Assembly (NCBI RefSeq): GCF_023336735.1
Contig: NZ_JAMBAQ010000010.1
Span: forward strand, 1 to 64,000
DNA: 64,000 bases
Direction of reading: 5' to 3'
Source of the DNA: Moraxella oculi
Lineage (GTDB): Bacteria; Pseudomonadota; Gammaproteobacteria; Pseudomonadales; Moraxellaceae
Shown here: positions 1-10,033 of the stretch, one piece after another
Numbering within the stretch: position 1 is the first letter of the stretch
How the letters are laid out: each line of letters begins with the position of its first letter
The notes under the pieces: generated by a model
Seen by the model: only the letters and a program-made list of their open reading frames with translations
The model's database searches: none
Told to the model about the DNA's origin: nothing
Translations under genes and position numbers: made by a program

Positions 1-31
1 CCGGTATTCTGACCAACTGAACTACCGCTGC
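1..31 (-). tRNA. tRNA-Asp (5' part only, cut by window edge)
   Basis: Read on the minus strand, the first 31 bases give an acceptor strand GCAGCGG, then TA and a D-arm GTTCAGTTGGTCAGAAT, running into ACCGG before the window ends. This is the 5' third of a tRNA, and the D-arm and start of the anticodon stem match bacterial tRNA-Asp. The anticodon lies outside the window, so the identity is by similarity. It starts five bases after the tRNA-Val gene and is probably co-transcribed with it. Confidence 0.8.
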
Positions 32-36
32 GAACA

Positions 37-112
37 TGGTGGGCGGTAACGGATTCGAACCGCTGACCCTCTGCTTGTAAGGCAGACGCTCTACCAACTA
101 AGCTAACCGCCC
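37..112 (-). tRNA. tRNA-Val (anticodon UAC)
   Basis: A 76-base cloverleaf on the minus strand with encoded CCA. The acceptor is GGGCGGT, the anticodon loop reads CTTACAA (anticodon TAC), and the T-arm contains GGTTCGAATCC. The sequence closely resembles gammaproteobacterial tRNA-Val(UAC). It is the first gene of a Val-Asp tRNA transcript that leaves the window. Confidence 0.95.
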
Positions 113-185
113 ATGTTCAAAACATCTAGAACATGGAAACAGAGGATTGGTTATTTCGTTACCGTGTTCGTTCGTTGTGTTGCGT

Positions 186-213
186 ATTATATAGATTTTT
201 TGGCGTATGTCAA
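186..213 (-). promoter_or_regulatory. Consensus sigma-70 promoter for the tRNA-Val/tRNA-Asp operon
   Basis: On the minus strand a perfect TTGACA (208-213) is separated by 16 bases from a perfect TATAAT (186-191). Transcription should start near 179, about 65 bases before the tRNA-Val 5' end. Both hexamers are exact consensus, as expected for a stable-RNA promoter. Confidence 0.85.
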
Positions 214-258
214 ACAATTTTTTTATAATATTTTAAAAAATATTTTAACATGTTGATT

Positions 259-969
259 TTAATCATAATTTTTTAAATTTTCTACATAAGTATTGACCTG
301 CCCCAACCGCTCTAGCGTACCAACATCAACCCACTTTTCAGTCATCAACTCGCCTGTTACTAGGTTTTCCTTGGCTGCCTGTTTTAAAAATGGTGCCAGC
401 GGAACTGCTTGACCTGCCACCACACCATCAACCATCTTTGGTGATAATACGCTTAAACCTGCGAAAGTATGTGTCAAACAGCCACTCTCTTTTAGTCTGA
501 TATTTTGACCATCAAGTCCAAAATCTCCTGATTCATTATGTTCAGGATTCTCCACCAACACCAAATGTGCTAACCGCTCTTTTAATTCATGCTTGACCAG
601 CTTGGTAAAGTCATATTCCGTCCAAACATCACCATTTACTAAAATGAATGGTTCATTACGAAGTAAATTGTTTGCCAAAGCGTATTTGATGCCGCCTGCC
701 GTTTCTAATGGTTCTCTAAATGAGCTTTCATCAGAAATGTGTAAATTGACACCAAGCGACAGCTGCGTGAGTGCATCAATGAGTTTTTGTGCCAAATACC
801 CTGCATTAATGACGATGTCTTCAATGCCTGCATCACGCAATCTTTCTATGTGCCAGATGATGAGTGGCTTATCTGCCACAGGCACTAAGGGTTTGGGTGT
901 ATGTGATGTCAAAGGACGCATGCGACTGCCTTTACCCGCTGCTAAAATCATCGCTTGTCTAATGGTCAT
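259..969 (-). CDS. murU: N-acetylmuramate-1-phosphate uridylyltransferase MurU
   Basis: A 236-residue sugar-1-phosphate nucleotidyltransferase. The N-terminus carries the nucleotide-binding signature LAAGKGSRMRPLT (residues 9-21) followed by PKPL, and NGD at 112-114 is the expected metal-binding position. In Pseudomonas, MurU makes UDP-MurNAc from MurNAc-1-phosphate in the cytoplasm, recycling cell-wall sugars and bypassing de novo, fosfomycin-sensitive synthesis. The paired kinase gene amgK lies directly upstream on the same strand, which is the main argument for MurU rather than another nucleotidyltransferase such as a hexose-1-phosphate enzyme. A terminator-like hairpin separates the two genes. 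Function is inferred from family and context. Confidence 0.9.
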   Translation of the reverse strand: MTIRQAMILAAGKGSRMRPLTSHTPKPLVPVADKPLIIWHIERLRDAGIEDIVINAGYLAQKLIDALTQLSLGVNLHISDESSFREPLETAGGIKYALANNLLRNEPFILVNGDVWTEYDFTKLVKHELKERLAHLVLVENPEHNESGDFGLDGQNIRLKESGCLTHTFAGLSVLSPKMVDGVVAGQAVPLAPFLKQAAKENLVTGELMTEKWVDVGTLERLGQVNTYVENLKNYD

Positions 970-1006
970 TTCTTATCTCCACAAAAAATATTATTGTAAC
1001 ACACAT

Positions 1007-1038
1007 AAAAAAGGCGAAAATTAGTTTTCGCCTTTTTT
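1007..1038 (-). terminator. Hairpin terminator between amgK and murU
   Basis: Perfect 14-base arms AAAAAAGGCGAAAA / TTTTCGCCTTTTTT with a 4-base loop and T-runs in both directions. It lies 27 bases after the amgK stop and before murU on the same strand, so it may attenuate murU expression or force murU to use its own promoter. Confidence 0.8.
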
Positions 1039-1064
1039 ATGATTAATCATAATCCTAATGCCAC

Positions 1065-2081
1065 TCACAGGGCGAATTTAGCATGATAAAAAGGCAATAC
1101 CTCCCCACTCAACCAATCATAAAATGGCTGAACCGCCGTCTCACCATGGGATGCTAACCAGTCAAGCTCATTAATCAAATCACGCATCACCTTTGGAATG
1201 TCTGCCAAATAGCGATCTTTACCATCTCTTTGGGACAGACGCACAAAGATACCCAATACTTTTAGATGTCGTTGCACACCCATGGTATTAACCTCCTTGT
1301 GAAACTGGCTAAGAGGTATATTGAGTGATTTTAACAGATGAAATTCCCCAATTTTTGCACTCACCCAATGCTCATCAAAATCAACATAAGCATCTCTTAA
1401 TAAACTCACCAAGTCATAAGTATAAGCACCAATGAGTGCATCTTGAAAATCAATCACACCAAGTGCATCTCCGCCCTTATCCAGCATCAAATTACGACTG
1501 TGATAGTCTCGGTGCACAACAACTTTTGGTTGCGTGGCAATGCGTTCAAGCAGATAATTTTTAAAGTCTTGCCACATACGCATCGTCTCAATATTTGTTT
1601 TGACATCAACATAAGGCAAAAACCAGTCGATGAATAAATCCATCTCATCAGACAGCTTGGCATCATCATACGGTGGCAAGTCCACTTCCGTAGATAAAGT
1701 TTGTAACTCAGCAAGTGTCTGCAACGCCTTGGTATAATGAGCATCCACACGACCTGCATCACGACGAATCAAATGGGCAAATTCTATCGTGCCAAAATCT
1801 TGCAACAATAAAAACCCTTGTGATAAATCCTGCACAATGATGTCTGGCACATTGACCGCCGCTGTTAAAATACCAGCCACTTTGACAAATTCGCTTACAC
1901 TCTCTTGCGTGGGCGGTGCATCCATCAACAAATAAGTAACGGGCACGCCTTGTTCATCAACATTCGGCAAATAAATGCGATGGTAGCGTCGAAAACTGGC
2001 ATCGCCTGCCAAGCTTTCAACCCGAAAACCAGTGGCAAGATTGGCATTTAAAAATGCCATCATCTCATCATGTCTGCTCAT
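1065..2081 (-). CDS. amgK: N-acetylmuramate/N-acetylglucosamine anomeric kinase AmgK
   Basis: About 338 residues of the aminoglycoside phosphotransferase (APH) fold. The catalytic loop is VVHRDYHSRNLMLD (H190, D192, N197), followed by the metal-binding DFQD (D211, D214). In Pseudomonas, AmgK phosphorylates MurNAc (and GlcNAc) at C1, feeding MurU for peptidoglycan recycling. Context supports this over an antibiotic-modifying kinase: murU follows, and lptD-surA are divergent, as in Pseudomonas. TTG (2087) and two ATG codons (2084, 2081) are possible starts. I chose 2081 because an AGGA then lies 7 bases upstream. Confidence 0.9.
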   Translation of the reverse strand: MSRHDEMMAFLNANLATGFRVESLAGDASFRRYHRIYLPNVDEQGVPVTYLLMDAPPTQESVSEFVKVAGILTAAVNVPDIIVQDLSQGFLLLQDFGTIEFAHLIRRDAGRVDAHYTKALQTLAELQTLSTEVDLPPYDDAKLSDEMDLFIDWFLPYVDVKTNIETMRMWQDFKNYLLERIATQPKVVVHRDYHSRNLMLDKGGDALGVIDFQDALIGAYTYDLVSLLRDAYVDFDEHWVSAKIGEFHLLKSLNIPLSQFHKEVNTMGVQRHLKVLGIFVRLSQRDGKDRYLADIPKVMRDLINELDWLASHGETAVQPFYDWLSGEVLPFYHAKFAL

Positions 2082-2293
2082 CATCAAGTCCTTACAATCG
2101 GTAAATTATGTCAAAAAAAATCCTGTTAATTTTATCATGTTTCCCAATGACAATGCGTTAATTTTCACAAAAAACCATCACCAATCCCATTCACTTATTC
2201 CATATTCTAAAAATCTTAAAAAATTATCAAAAAATGATGTAAAATAACGATCATTTTCATCGTTTAGATTTTCAATCAAAAGGTTTGGCTGTG

Positions 2294-4873
2294 ATGTCGA
2301 AACACCCAAAAGAACGGCTCGCAAAGCGATGCCTATCCATAAGCATTCGCACGGTATTATTTGGCGCAGGTTTATTACCCATGAGTGTCTGGGCACAAGG
2401 CATCAGTGGTCATGCAATCGATCAAAAAAATGATGCTCTTGAACGACTATCTGGCTATTATCAAGCCCTGCCACATACTGACGCACGCTGCCAAGGGAGG
2501 TGGACATACCCAACGCCAGATCGGTCAAGTCTTGCTAAGCAACTAGGAGCGGACAATGATACCAACAGCATCCCCAAGCATGGCAGCTACCATGCTCAAG
2601 CCGACTATGGCTATTATGACAATGATGCCTACGCTGAATTGTCTGGCAATGTCATCTTAGAGCAAAATGGTCAACAAGTACTTGCTGATAAAATCACTTT
2701 CAATCCCAAAACTGGTGATTCTCGCGCCATGGGTCGGGTATTATTTAACGACAACCCCAATCATCCAGACGGCAATCAAAACCATCACAAACACCCTCAA
2801 TCTAAGCATGATGCACCAAATGCAGGCATGATTGGTATTGCAAGTGAGCTTAATTATAACGCTAACACCCAAACTGCCAACGCCAAAGATGTTGCTTTTG
2901 CCAGCATTGCCATTGGTGCGCATGGTCATGCCAAGCACATGCAAAAACTAAGCAATGGTGAATATAAAATGGACGAGGTCATGTTCACCACTTGCCCACC
3001 AACTCAACGCAAGTGGCATTTGGATGCAGATAGTATCGAAATCGACACCAAAACAGGTCGTGCAATTGCTAAGAACAGCACCCTAAAAATCAAAGACACC
3101 CCTGTTTTTTATCTGCCGTATTTTAATTTTCCCATTGATGATCGGCGTGCCAGTGGTTTTTTATTACCCACTGCTGGTATGAATTCGTCAGGCGGATTAA
3201 AAGTTACCGCACCCTACTACCTAAACCTTGCACCAAACTTCGATGCAACGCTCAACCCAACCCTATTTAACAATCGTAATCCCATGCTGGGAGCTGAATT
3301 TCGCTATTTAACCAAAAATTATGGCTCAGGCATTCTTGATGTCTCCTACTTACCGAATGACCGCAAGCACGGTGATACAAATCGCCATCATGTATTTTAT
3401 GATCATCAATGGCGTGCCAAACACATCAACAATCTCACCGCCCATGCCATCTATCGCCATGTGTCAGACAGCGATTATCTCAGCGACTTTGATGCACTAG
3501 GACTAAAAAACAATCCGCTCAATCTCCCTAGACGCATCGGAGTGAATTATTATAATGAGTACTTGACGGCAGATTTGCGAGCCGAAACCTTTCAAACGCT
3601 ATCAGGAAAAAATAGCGATGGCTCACCCATTCAGGATAAAGATAAGCCCTACTCTCGCTTGCCACAGCTTACAATCAATTTCATACTGCCTAAGTCGACA
3701 ACAACAATGGGTAAGCACTGGAAAATACCAAGCAGCTTTGACCGTTTTGACATCACCGCAAGGCATAATTCAGGCTACTTTAAAAAAACCATCGCAAGCG
3801 ATTCCACCACAGAACACAGTGGCGTGCGAGTCTACAATCAGCTTACCGCCAGTTATCCCATACTAAAAAACTGGGGGTATTTCACCCCAACAATCAGCCT
3901 GCATCATCTGTACGCATCTTATGACAAAGACAGCTTAGTAGCACGAGGCATTGACAAAACCGAAGGGCATCACTCGGTGTTTGTACCCCAATTAAGTTTT
4001 GATACGGCAGCATTTTTTGAAAAGTCAGGATCGCCTTTTGGCTGGTTTGATAAAAAATGGGGTGGTTATCAAGTGCTTTCACCACGCCTAAAATACAATC
4101 ACACGCCCTACAAAGACCAGCATGACATTCCAAATTTTGAAACCGCCTTTGCTGCCATCAACTATGATCAATTGCTAGCGGATTCTTGGTTTTTAGGTGA
4201 TGACCGCCTTCAAGATTTGCACGCCATCACGCCTGCCATCAATTACCGCTATGTTGATCAAAATGGTCAAACACGCTTTGACGGCAGCATGGCACAACAG
4301 TTTTATTTGAGTGATCTTAAAGTTGGTCTTGATGACAGCCAAAAACATGGTGACAAAAGCTCTGGCATGGCATGGAAAATCAGCACTCAACCAAAAGATG
4401 ATCTATGGATTGATACTGACGGCTCATTCACACCCAACCACCATCTGAATCATTTCACTGCTCAGATTCGCTATCAGCCGAGTGAACGCAGTTTGTATGG
4501 CATAGGATTGATTAATCGTAAGCATAACCATGCTTTTGGGCAATTACCTTTACAAGCCTACACCGCATCAGCCATTTTTCCCATCAATAATCGTTGGCGT
4601 CTTTTAAGTCAGGTGCAGTTTGACCGTCGCAATGACCGCTTGTTAGACGCACTTGTTGGGATAAATTATGAAGATTGCTGCTATGGACTGTCAGTTTACG
4701 CACGCCGCTATCGCAACAGCCTAAGTCCAGACATCAAGGCAAATCATGCCATCATGGCAGAGATTCGCCTGAACGGCATTACCGACAGTAGTCGATTAAG
4801 TCGCTTGATGAGTGATAAAGTGGTCGGCTATGATGCCACACAAGACGCATGGCAAAAGTCCATCAATAAATAA
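2294..4873 (+). CDS. lptD: LPS-assembly protein LptD
   Basis: The outer-membrane beta-barrel protein, about 859 residues, that with LptE inserts lipopolysaccharide into the outer leaflet. A cleavable signal peptide ends at VWAQG (about residue 36), followed by a periplasmic OstA/LptA-like jellyroll and a large C-terminal barrel. The cysteines needed for the known LptD disulfides are in place: C66, C234 (TTCPP) and the adjacent pair C795-C796 (EDCCYG). The ATG at 2294 is preferred to upstream TTG/GTG codons because AAAGG lies 11 bases before it. The signal peptide begins with an unusually long basic stretch. surA follows 138 bases downstream, the conserved lptD-surA arrangement. Confidence 0.96.
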   Translation: MSKHPKERLAKRCLSISIRTVLFGAGLLPMSVWAQGISGHAIDQKNDALERLSGYYQALPHTDARCQGRWTYPTPDRSSLAKQLGADNDTNSIPKHGSYHAQADYGYYDNDAYAELSGNVILEQNGQQVLADKITFNPKTGDSRAMGRVLFNDNPNHPDGNQNHHKHPQSKHDAPNAGMIGIASELNYNANTQTANAKDVAFASIAIGAHGHAKHMQKLSNGEYKMDEVMFTTCPPTQRKWHLDADSIEIDTKTGRAIAKNSTLKIKDTPVFYLPYFNFPIDDRRASGFLLPTAGMNSSGGLKVTAPYYLNLAPNFDATLNPTLFNNRNPMLGAEFRYLTKNYGSGILDVSYLPNDRKHGDTNRHHVFYDHQWRAKHINNLTAHAIYRHVSDSDYLSDFDALGLKNNPLNLPRRIGVNYYNEYLTADLRAETFQTLSGKNSDGSPIQDKDKPYSRLPQLTINFILPKSTTTMGKHWKIPSSFDRFDITARHNSGYFKKTIASDSTTEHSGVRVYNQLTASYPILKNWGYFTPTISLHHLYASYDKDSLVARGIDKTEGHHSVFVPQLSFDTAAFFEKSGSPFGWFDKKWGGYQVLSPRLKYNHTPYKDQHDIPNFETAFAAINYDQLLADSWFLGDDRLQDLHAITPAINYRYVDQNGQTRFDGSMAQQFYLSDLKVGLDDSQKHGDKSSGMAWKISTQPKDDLWIDTDGSFTPNHHLNHFTAQIRYQPSERSLYGIGLINRKHNHAFGQLPLQAYTASAIFPINNRWRLLSQVQFDRRNDRLLDALVGINYEDCCYGLSVYARRYRNSLSPDIKANHAIMAEIRLNGITDSSRLSRLMSDKVVGYDATQDAWQKSINK

Positions 4874-5011
4874 GAATGCGGTTTGTTTTAAGCATTACTC
4901 AACAGCATGTCATCAAGCACGCTGGGATTTGACGCATTGATTGACAAATGCTACACTTAATAAAATTTTCAACTCACATTTACCACTCATCAGACTTTTC
5001 AAGGAAATTTT

Positions 5012-6325
5012 ATGCAAGGTAAATATTTCATTCGCCCCTTATTGGCAGGCTTACTAACCATCAGCTCTTTGGGCACAGCCAGCATCGCCATGGCAAACAT
5101 CAGTACCGCCCAAAGCACTGATGGCATCGTTGCTGTCGTCAATGACAAGGTCATTTTAAAAAGCGAGCTGGTTGCTGCCACCGCCGCCCTTAGCGCCGAA
5201 TATCGAGCCAACCACATCAATGCAACACCCAGCCAAATCCAACACATGGCTTTAGATGGGTTAATCAATCATAAATTACAACTGGGCATGATTGAACGGT
5301 TGGGAGCTGTACCAAATGATGACATCATCAACGCTCAGATGTTGCAAATCGCCCACAGTCAAGGACTACAATCACTCACTCAACTACAATCCACACTAGA
5401 TGCCCAACAAAAAGGCAGCTATGCAGCTCTACGCAATCAACTTATTGAAAACGCTGCCATCGCCGCTCTTTGGCAACACCAGGCATCTGAGCGAATCAAA
5501 ATTACCGATCAACAAATTAAGGCGTTCTTAAACTCACCAGAAGCCAAAAGCATCTTGCAGCCACAATATCATCTGATTCATATTCGCGTGCCTTATCAGG
5601 CAAACCCCAGTCAAAGCGACATGACACAAGCACAACAAGTTGCCAACCAAGTTGCTACCGCTTTACAAAACGGCGATTCACTAAATGCCATTTTAAATAA
5701 TATCAAAGATTACCAACCACAGATTCAAGGTGCTGATACAGGATTTATCAGTCAATCAGCACTGCCTAGCGACTTGGCTCAAAAAATTGCCCAGCTGCCA
5801 ACAGGCGGTTTGACTTATGTTTCAACACCCCAAGGTATCGATGTGGTCAAGTTGGTTGAAAAAAATGAACAAGGTCATGTGCTGATACCTGAATGGCGAA
5901 CCAGTCATATTTTGGTGCGTGTTGATGGCACTCAAAACAATGCCATGGCAGAGCAAAAGATCAACGCCCTATACCATGAATTGCAAAAAGGTGCCAATTT
6001 TGCACAGCTTGCCGCCACTTACTCTGACGACACGGGTTCTGCCCAGCAGCGTGGCAGTTTGGGTTGGGTGAGTGAAGGTCAGATGGTTCCTGAATTTGAA
6101 GCGATGATGAAAAACACCAGCAAAGGCGACTATTCAACACCATTTCGCTCACAATTTGGTTGGCACATTCTAAAAGTTGATGACATTCGCAAACAAGATG
6201 TGACGGAACAGTATCGCACCAACATCGCTCGTGAGATGATTTTTAATCGCATGGCTCCACAAGCACAAGAAGATTGGATTGAGCAAATGCGTGCAGCGGC
6301 ACATATTGAGATTTTCAATGAATGA
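5012..6325 (+). CDS. surA: Periplasmic chaperone and peptidyl-prolyl isomerase SurA
   Basis: A 437-residue protein (E. coli SurA 428) with a signal peptide ending near AMA at residue 28. It then has a SurA N-terminal chaperone domain (about 35-160) and two parvulin-type domains, the first starting around YHLIHIRV and the second around WRTSHILVRV, with the usual GSLGWV and QFGWHILKV motifs in the second. It escorts outer-membrane proteins, including LptD, to the Bam complex. An AAGGAAATTTT ribosome-binding region precedes the ATG. It is probably transcribed with lptD and ends in a strong terminator. Confidence 0.96.
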   Translation: MQGKYFIRPLLAGLLTISSLGTASIAMANISTAQSTDGIVAVVNDKVILKSELVAATAALSAEYRANHINATPSQIQHMALDGLINHKLQLGMIERLGAVPNDDIINAQMLQIAHSQGLQSLTQLQSTLDAQQKGSYAALRNQLIENAAIAALWQHQASERIKITDQQIKAFLNSPEAKSILQPQYHLIHIRVPYQANPSQSDMTQAQQVANQVATALQNGDSLNAILNNIKDYQPQIQGADTGFISQSALPSDLAQKIAQLPTGGLTYVSTPQGIDVVKLVEKNEQGHVLIPEWRTSHILVRVDGTQNNAMAEQKINALYHELQKGANFAQLAATYSDDTGSAQQRGSLGWVSEGQMVPEFEAMMKNTSKGDYSTPFRSQFGWHILKVDDIRKQDVTEQYRTNIAREMIFNRMAPQAQEDWIEQMRAAAHIEIFNE

Positions 6326-6351
6326 TGTAGCTCTCTTGACTACTAACGCCA

Positions 6352-6382
6352 AAAAACCGCCATGTAATCAATGGCGGTTTTT
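6352..6382 (+). terminator. Terminator after surA (also faces der)
   Basis: Inverted repeat AAAAACCGCCAT / ATGGCGGTTTTT with a short loop and T-rich ends on both strands, between the convergent surA and der genes. It is likely bidirectional. Confidence 0.85.
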
Positions 6383-6404
6383 TTGTATGACGACCAGCTT
6401 CTAT

Positions 6405-7823
6405 TCATTTGCGTTTTTTATCACGCTTCTTAAATTCAGCAATACGCTTGCGTTCACGCATGACCTTGGCCTTATTCTTAACCTTAGGATTTTTCTTACC
6501 TTCGTACGGATTGGCATTTTGCTTAAACTCTACATGCAATGGCGTCCCTTCAAGCTTAAACACCTCACGATAGATGTTTTCAAGATAGCGTTGATAGCTT
6601 TTTGGTAAAGCGGAAGTTTGATTGCCATGAATAACAATGACAGGGGGGTTATGACCACCCAAATGTGCATAGCGAAGCTTGATGCGACGACCGCCAACCA
6701 TGGGTGGCTGATGATTCTCTACAGCATCTTGCAAAATTTGTGTTAAACGAGATGTCGAGACTTTAAACATGGACGCTTCATACGCTTTATGAATTGATGG
6801 ATACAAATTGCCCACGCCATTGCCGTACAATGCTGATATTCGATGAATCTTCACCCAAGGCACAAAATTAAAACGGCGATCAATCTCTATTTTTAAAAAC
6901 TCTTTTTGATCGTCAGTCAGACCATCCCATTTGTTAATCGCCACAACGATGGCACGCCCAGCATCTAGGGCATACCCAAGCATGTGCAAATCCTGATCCA
7001 CAATCCCTTCATGTGCATCAATCACCACCACAACCACATTGGCATCTTTGATGGCTTGCAATGTTTTAACCACTGAAAACTTTTCAACCTTCTCATCAAT
7101 GCGTCCACGACGACGCACACCAGCAGTATCAATCAGCGTGTATTTTTGACTCTCTCGCTCAAAAGGAATGTAAATGCTATCACGAGTCGTACCAGGCATA
7201 TCAAAGACCACCACCCTTTCTTCTCCTAGTAGGCGGTTCACCAATGTTGATTTACCGACATTTGGTCTGCCGATGATGGCAAGCTTTAAACCTTGGTCAG
7301 CATCTTCTTCAACCTCATCAACAGGCATGTCAGCAGTGATTGCCTCGACAAGATTGGTTGCACCCTTACCGTGGCTGGCAGCTGTTGGGAATGGCTCACC
7401 AAAACCTAGGGAAAAAAACTCTGCTGATGATGCCTCATGCACCCCATCCATTTTATTGGCCACTAAAAACACCGGCTTGCCTAGCGTGTGTAAAAAGCGT
7501 GCAATTTCAGCATCTGCACCGATCAATCCTGCACGAGCATCTACAACAAACACCACGATGTCCGCTTCATGAATGGCAGTATAAGATTGGGTTGCCATAT
7601 AATCATCGATATTACCCAAGCCATCATCAGCCTCACCAATACCACCCGTATCAACAACAATGAAAGATTTATTCTCAAAGTGTGCGTCGCCATATTGACG
7701 ATCACGAGTTAAGCCAGACATGTCAGCAACGAGTGCTTGACGAGATTTGGTAAGCTGATTGAATAAAGTGGATTTTCCAACATTTGGACGACCGATTAGG
7801 GCGACCACAGGTTTCATACTCAT
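6405..7823 (-). CDS. der: Ribosome biogenesis GTPase Der (EngA)
   Basis: A 472-residue protein with two tandem GTPase domains and a C-terminal KH-like domain. P-loops GRPNVGKST are at residues 11-19 and 185-193, specificity motifs NKMD at 123-126 and NKWD at 297-300, and switch DTGG and DTAG motifs are present. The C-terminus is strongly basic. Der acts in assembly of the 50S ribosomal subunit. It is last in a minus-strand cluster after bamB, the order seen in many gammaproteobacteria. ATG codons at 7823 and 7817 are both possible starts. Confidence 0.97.
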   Translation of the reverse strand: MSMKPVVALIGRPNVGKSTLFNQLTKSRQALVADMSGLTRDRQYGDAHFENKSFIVVDTGGIGEADDGLGNIDDYMATQSYTAIHEADIVVFVVDARAGLIGADAEIARFLHTLGKPVFLVANKMDGVHEASSAEFFSLGFGEPFPTAASHGKGATNLVEAITADMPVDEVEEDADQGLKLAIIGRPNVGKSTLVNRLLGEERVVVFDMPGTTRDSIYIPFERESQKYTLIDTAGVRRRGRIDEKVEKFSVVKTLQAIKDANVVVVVIDAHEGIVDQDLHMLGYALDAGRAIVVAINKWDGLTDDQKEFLKIEIDRRFNFVPWVKIHRISALYGNGVGNLYPSIHKAYEASMFKVSTSRLTQILQDAVENHQPPMVGGRRIKLRYAHLGGHNPPVIVIHGNQTSALPKSYQRYLENIYREVFKLEGTPLHVEFKQNANPYEGKKNPKVKNKAKVMRERKRIAEFKKRDKKRK

Positions 7824-7938
7824 GAATTTCTCAAAACTTTCTGATTAAAAAAGGGATAAAAACAACACCAAAACATCAAATCCCTTGCCATCAAAAAACA
7901 GACAGCAAAGGACGACTGATTAAACTCATTACCCAAGT

Positions 7939-9114
7939 TTAAAACTGCCAAACGCTAATCACACCTGCTGCACTCTGTGTATACAAGCGATTGTCTTTTA
8001 CTTGTAAACTTGTTAATTGCCCCTTTGTCTGCACACGACTGACAATTTCACCATCACGATCAAAAAGATGAATCACACCATCATAATCACCCACTGCGAC
8101 ATAGTCGCCCACCGTTACAGGATTGGTCAGTTGACGATTTTTTAGGCTTTCACTTAACCATACAGTCTCACCTGTCAAACGGTTAAATGCTCTAACATCA
8201 CCACGCACGCCAGTTGCGATGAGCAACTCTCCTAAGATGGCTGGCGACTTGGTGCTTTTAATGTCAGCAACAAACATCGTGCGACCTGTCGCCATGTCAA
8301 ATCCTGCCAACTGCCCGCTAAAACTTGTTACATAAAGATGCTGACCCATCACAAGCGGTGTGCCATCAACATCTCGAAGGTGCTCAACAGAACTGCCCCC
8401 TGTCGCCATGCCAACACGACGATTCCAAAGTGGCATGCCCGTGCCAGAATCCAACGCATGAATTCGACCATCTGCCGTGCCGAATAAAACGGTTTTTGCA
8501 TCCAAAGCCAGTGGTTTGGCAATCCCACGAACACTGATGCCCGTTCTTTGCGTACCAAGCTCCCATACAACACTGCCTGTCTGCAGATCCAGCCCATATA
8601 ACACGCCATTATTGGCAGACAATAATACTCGATCTGCATGAATTAATGCAGGTGCCACACTTGATGTGGTTAGGGTCGTCTCCCACAGTTTCTCACCTGT
8701 ATTGGCATTGAGTGCAACCACCTCACCAGAACGAGTACCTACCACCACGATAGACTCATGCTCATCAATCGCAACCCCACTGGTAATGACCTGCTTTAAA
8801 TTCACCGTCCAAACAGCTTGATTGCCAACAAAGGCACTCACCAAACCACCACGACTGGCAGCAATGATTCCACTTTTGGTTACAGCAACCTGCAAATCAA
8901 CCACATTTTTTTTACTAATACGCTCACCCTTAGCCAAATTACGACTTTGGTCAAGCGACACTTGCAAAACTGGTGATAATACGGAAACGGGTGCGGCGAT
9001 ATTAACAAGCTTGGCAGGCTTGCTATCTTCACTCTTAAAAGTCTTTTGGCAACCTGTCAAAGCGACTGTTGCCATCGCACAAACCAAAACAGTTTTTATA
9101 AAACGATTGTGCAT
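7939..9114 (-). CDS. bamB: Outer-membrane assembly lipoprotein BamB
   Basis: A 391-residue lipoprotein. The signal peptide ends in the lipobox ALTGC with the lipidated cysteine at residue 22. The rest is a PQQ-like beta-propeller with repeated blades of the type LNANTGEKLWE, LDSGTGMPLW and FNRLTGETVW. BamB is a periplasm-facing accessory of the BAM complex that inserts outer-membrane proteins. The position between yfgM and der is the conserved one and supports the name. Confidence 0.95.
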   Translation of the reverse strand: MHNRFIKTVLVCAMATVALTGCQKTFKSEDSKPAKLVNIAAPVSVLSPVLQVSLDQSRNLAKGERISKKNVVDLQVAVTKSGIIAASRGGLVSAFVGNQAVWTVNLKQVITSGVAIDEHESIVVVGTRSGEVVALNANTGEKLWETTLTTSSVAPALIHADRVLLSANNGVLYGLDLQTGSVVWELGTQRTGISVRGIAKPLALDAKTVLFGTADGRIHALDSGTGMPLWNRRVGMATGGSSVEHLRDVDGTPLVMGQHLYVTSFSGQLAGFDMATGRTMFVADIKSTKSPAILGELLIATGVRGDVRAFNRLTGETVWLSESLKNRQLTNPVTVGDYVAVGDYDGVIHLFDRDGEIVSRVQTKGQLTSLQVKDNRLYTQSAAGVISVWQF

Positions 9115-9218
9115 ATACGATCCTTATGCTTAATGAATGATGATCAAAATCGGTAGGTCAGATGTCATTATAAAAGGAATACCGTCCTAAAACATCAGCC
9201 ATTTTGTATATTTTTGTG

Positions 9219-10001
9219 TTATTGCCCATTTGCCTGTTGAGTCATACTCTCTGTATGCTCGCTGGTCATTTGCTCACCAGATTCGGCAACAACTGGTGTT
9301 TTTTGAGCAATCGGCTCAACTTCCACACCCAAAGACTGCAATTTTAAAGTAAGAACCGCACGATTTTCTTGGCGTTCACGCAGTGCTTCCCAGGCGGCAG
9401 TGTAGGATTGCTTGGCTTGCTCAATGTCGTTTTTAGCCACATAAATATCGCCCAACATCTCTTGACGAGAAGCTTCGAAAGCACTTGGCATTGACTCATT
9501 AGCAATCTTAAGTGCTTTATCCGTATCACCATTTGCTAGCATGGCACGCGCATGGCGAATCTTAGTCATCGCCAACAAACCCTCATCACCCAAATCAATC
9601 TTGGTTGCTTGATCCAGTGTGGCAACTGCCCCTGCCAAGTCGTTCGCTTGTGTCTGCTGACGCGCTTTAATCATCAATGCCTGCCAAGCATAGATGGTGT
9701 TGCCATGCGTTGCCACCAATTTATCAATATCTGTAAATAACGCATCTTTACGAGCATTCATAACCTGCTTGGCAGATTCGTCCTCCGCATTGTATTGAGC
9801 AAGCCTTAAAGCATCATCATTCTCTTCAATCGTGGTGTATAGATCAGCAGCCACGGTATCGATTTTGGCATAATTTTTTTGATAATACTCCCAGCCAAAA
9901 TAGCCTGCAAGAACGACAAGTATTACCAAAATAATGCTACTGCCGTGCTGTTTTAAAGCAGACATTGCTTGCTTGTCTGCCATATTTGAGTCTTGTGACA
10001 T
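9219..10001 (-). CDS. yfgM: YfgM family ancillary SecYEG translocon protein
   Basis: A 260-residue protein with a cytoplasmic N-terminus, one membrane span (about residues 23-41, IILVILVVLAGYFGWEYY) and a periplasmic tetratricopeptide-like domain. In E. coli, YfgM binds PpiD at the SecYEG translocon and helps hand over secreted proteins. PpiD is also encoded in this window (32647-34485). It sits between hisS and bamB, its usual place. The C-terminal tail is Gln/Thr-rich and poorly conserved. Confidence 0.9.
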   Translation of the reverse strand: MSQDSNMADKQAMSALKQHGSSIILVILVVLAGYFGWEYYQKNYAKIDTVAADLYTTIEENDDALRLAQYNAEDESAKQVMNARKDALFTDIDKLVATHGNTIYAWQALMIKARQQTQANDLAGAVATLDQATKIDLGDEGLLAMTKIRHARAMLANGDTDKALKIANESMPSAFEASRQEMLGDIYVAKNDIEQAKQSYTAAWEALRERQENRAVLTLKLQSLGVEVEPIAQKTPVVAESGEQMTSEHTESMTQQANGQ

Positions 10002-10033
10002 GATATTGCCTTTTGATGATTATGAAAATTTTA

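Noticed and set aside
593-1024. 143-codon open frame on the plus strand inside murU
   Set aside because: Antisense shadow of murU; composition is typical of reversed coding sequence and it runs into the terminator.
4941-4966. TTGACA plus TAAAAT upstream of surA as a promoter
   Set aside because: The spacer is only 14 bases, too short for a normal sigma-70 promoter; surA is more likely read from lptD.
7851-7886. AAGGGAT / ATCCCTT inverted repeat between bamB and der
   Set aside because: The arms are seven bases with a loop of over 20, so a functional terminator is doubtful.
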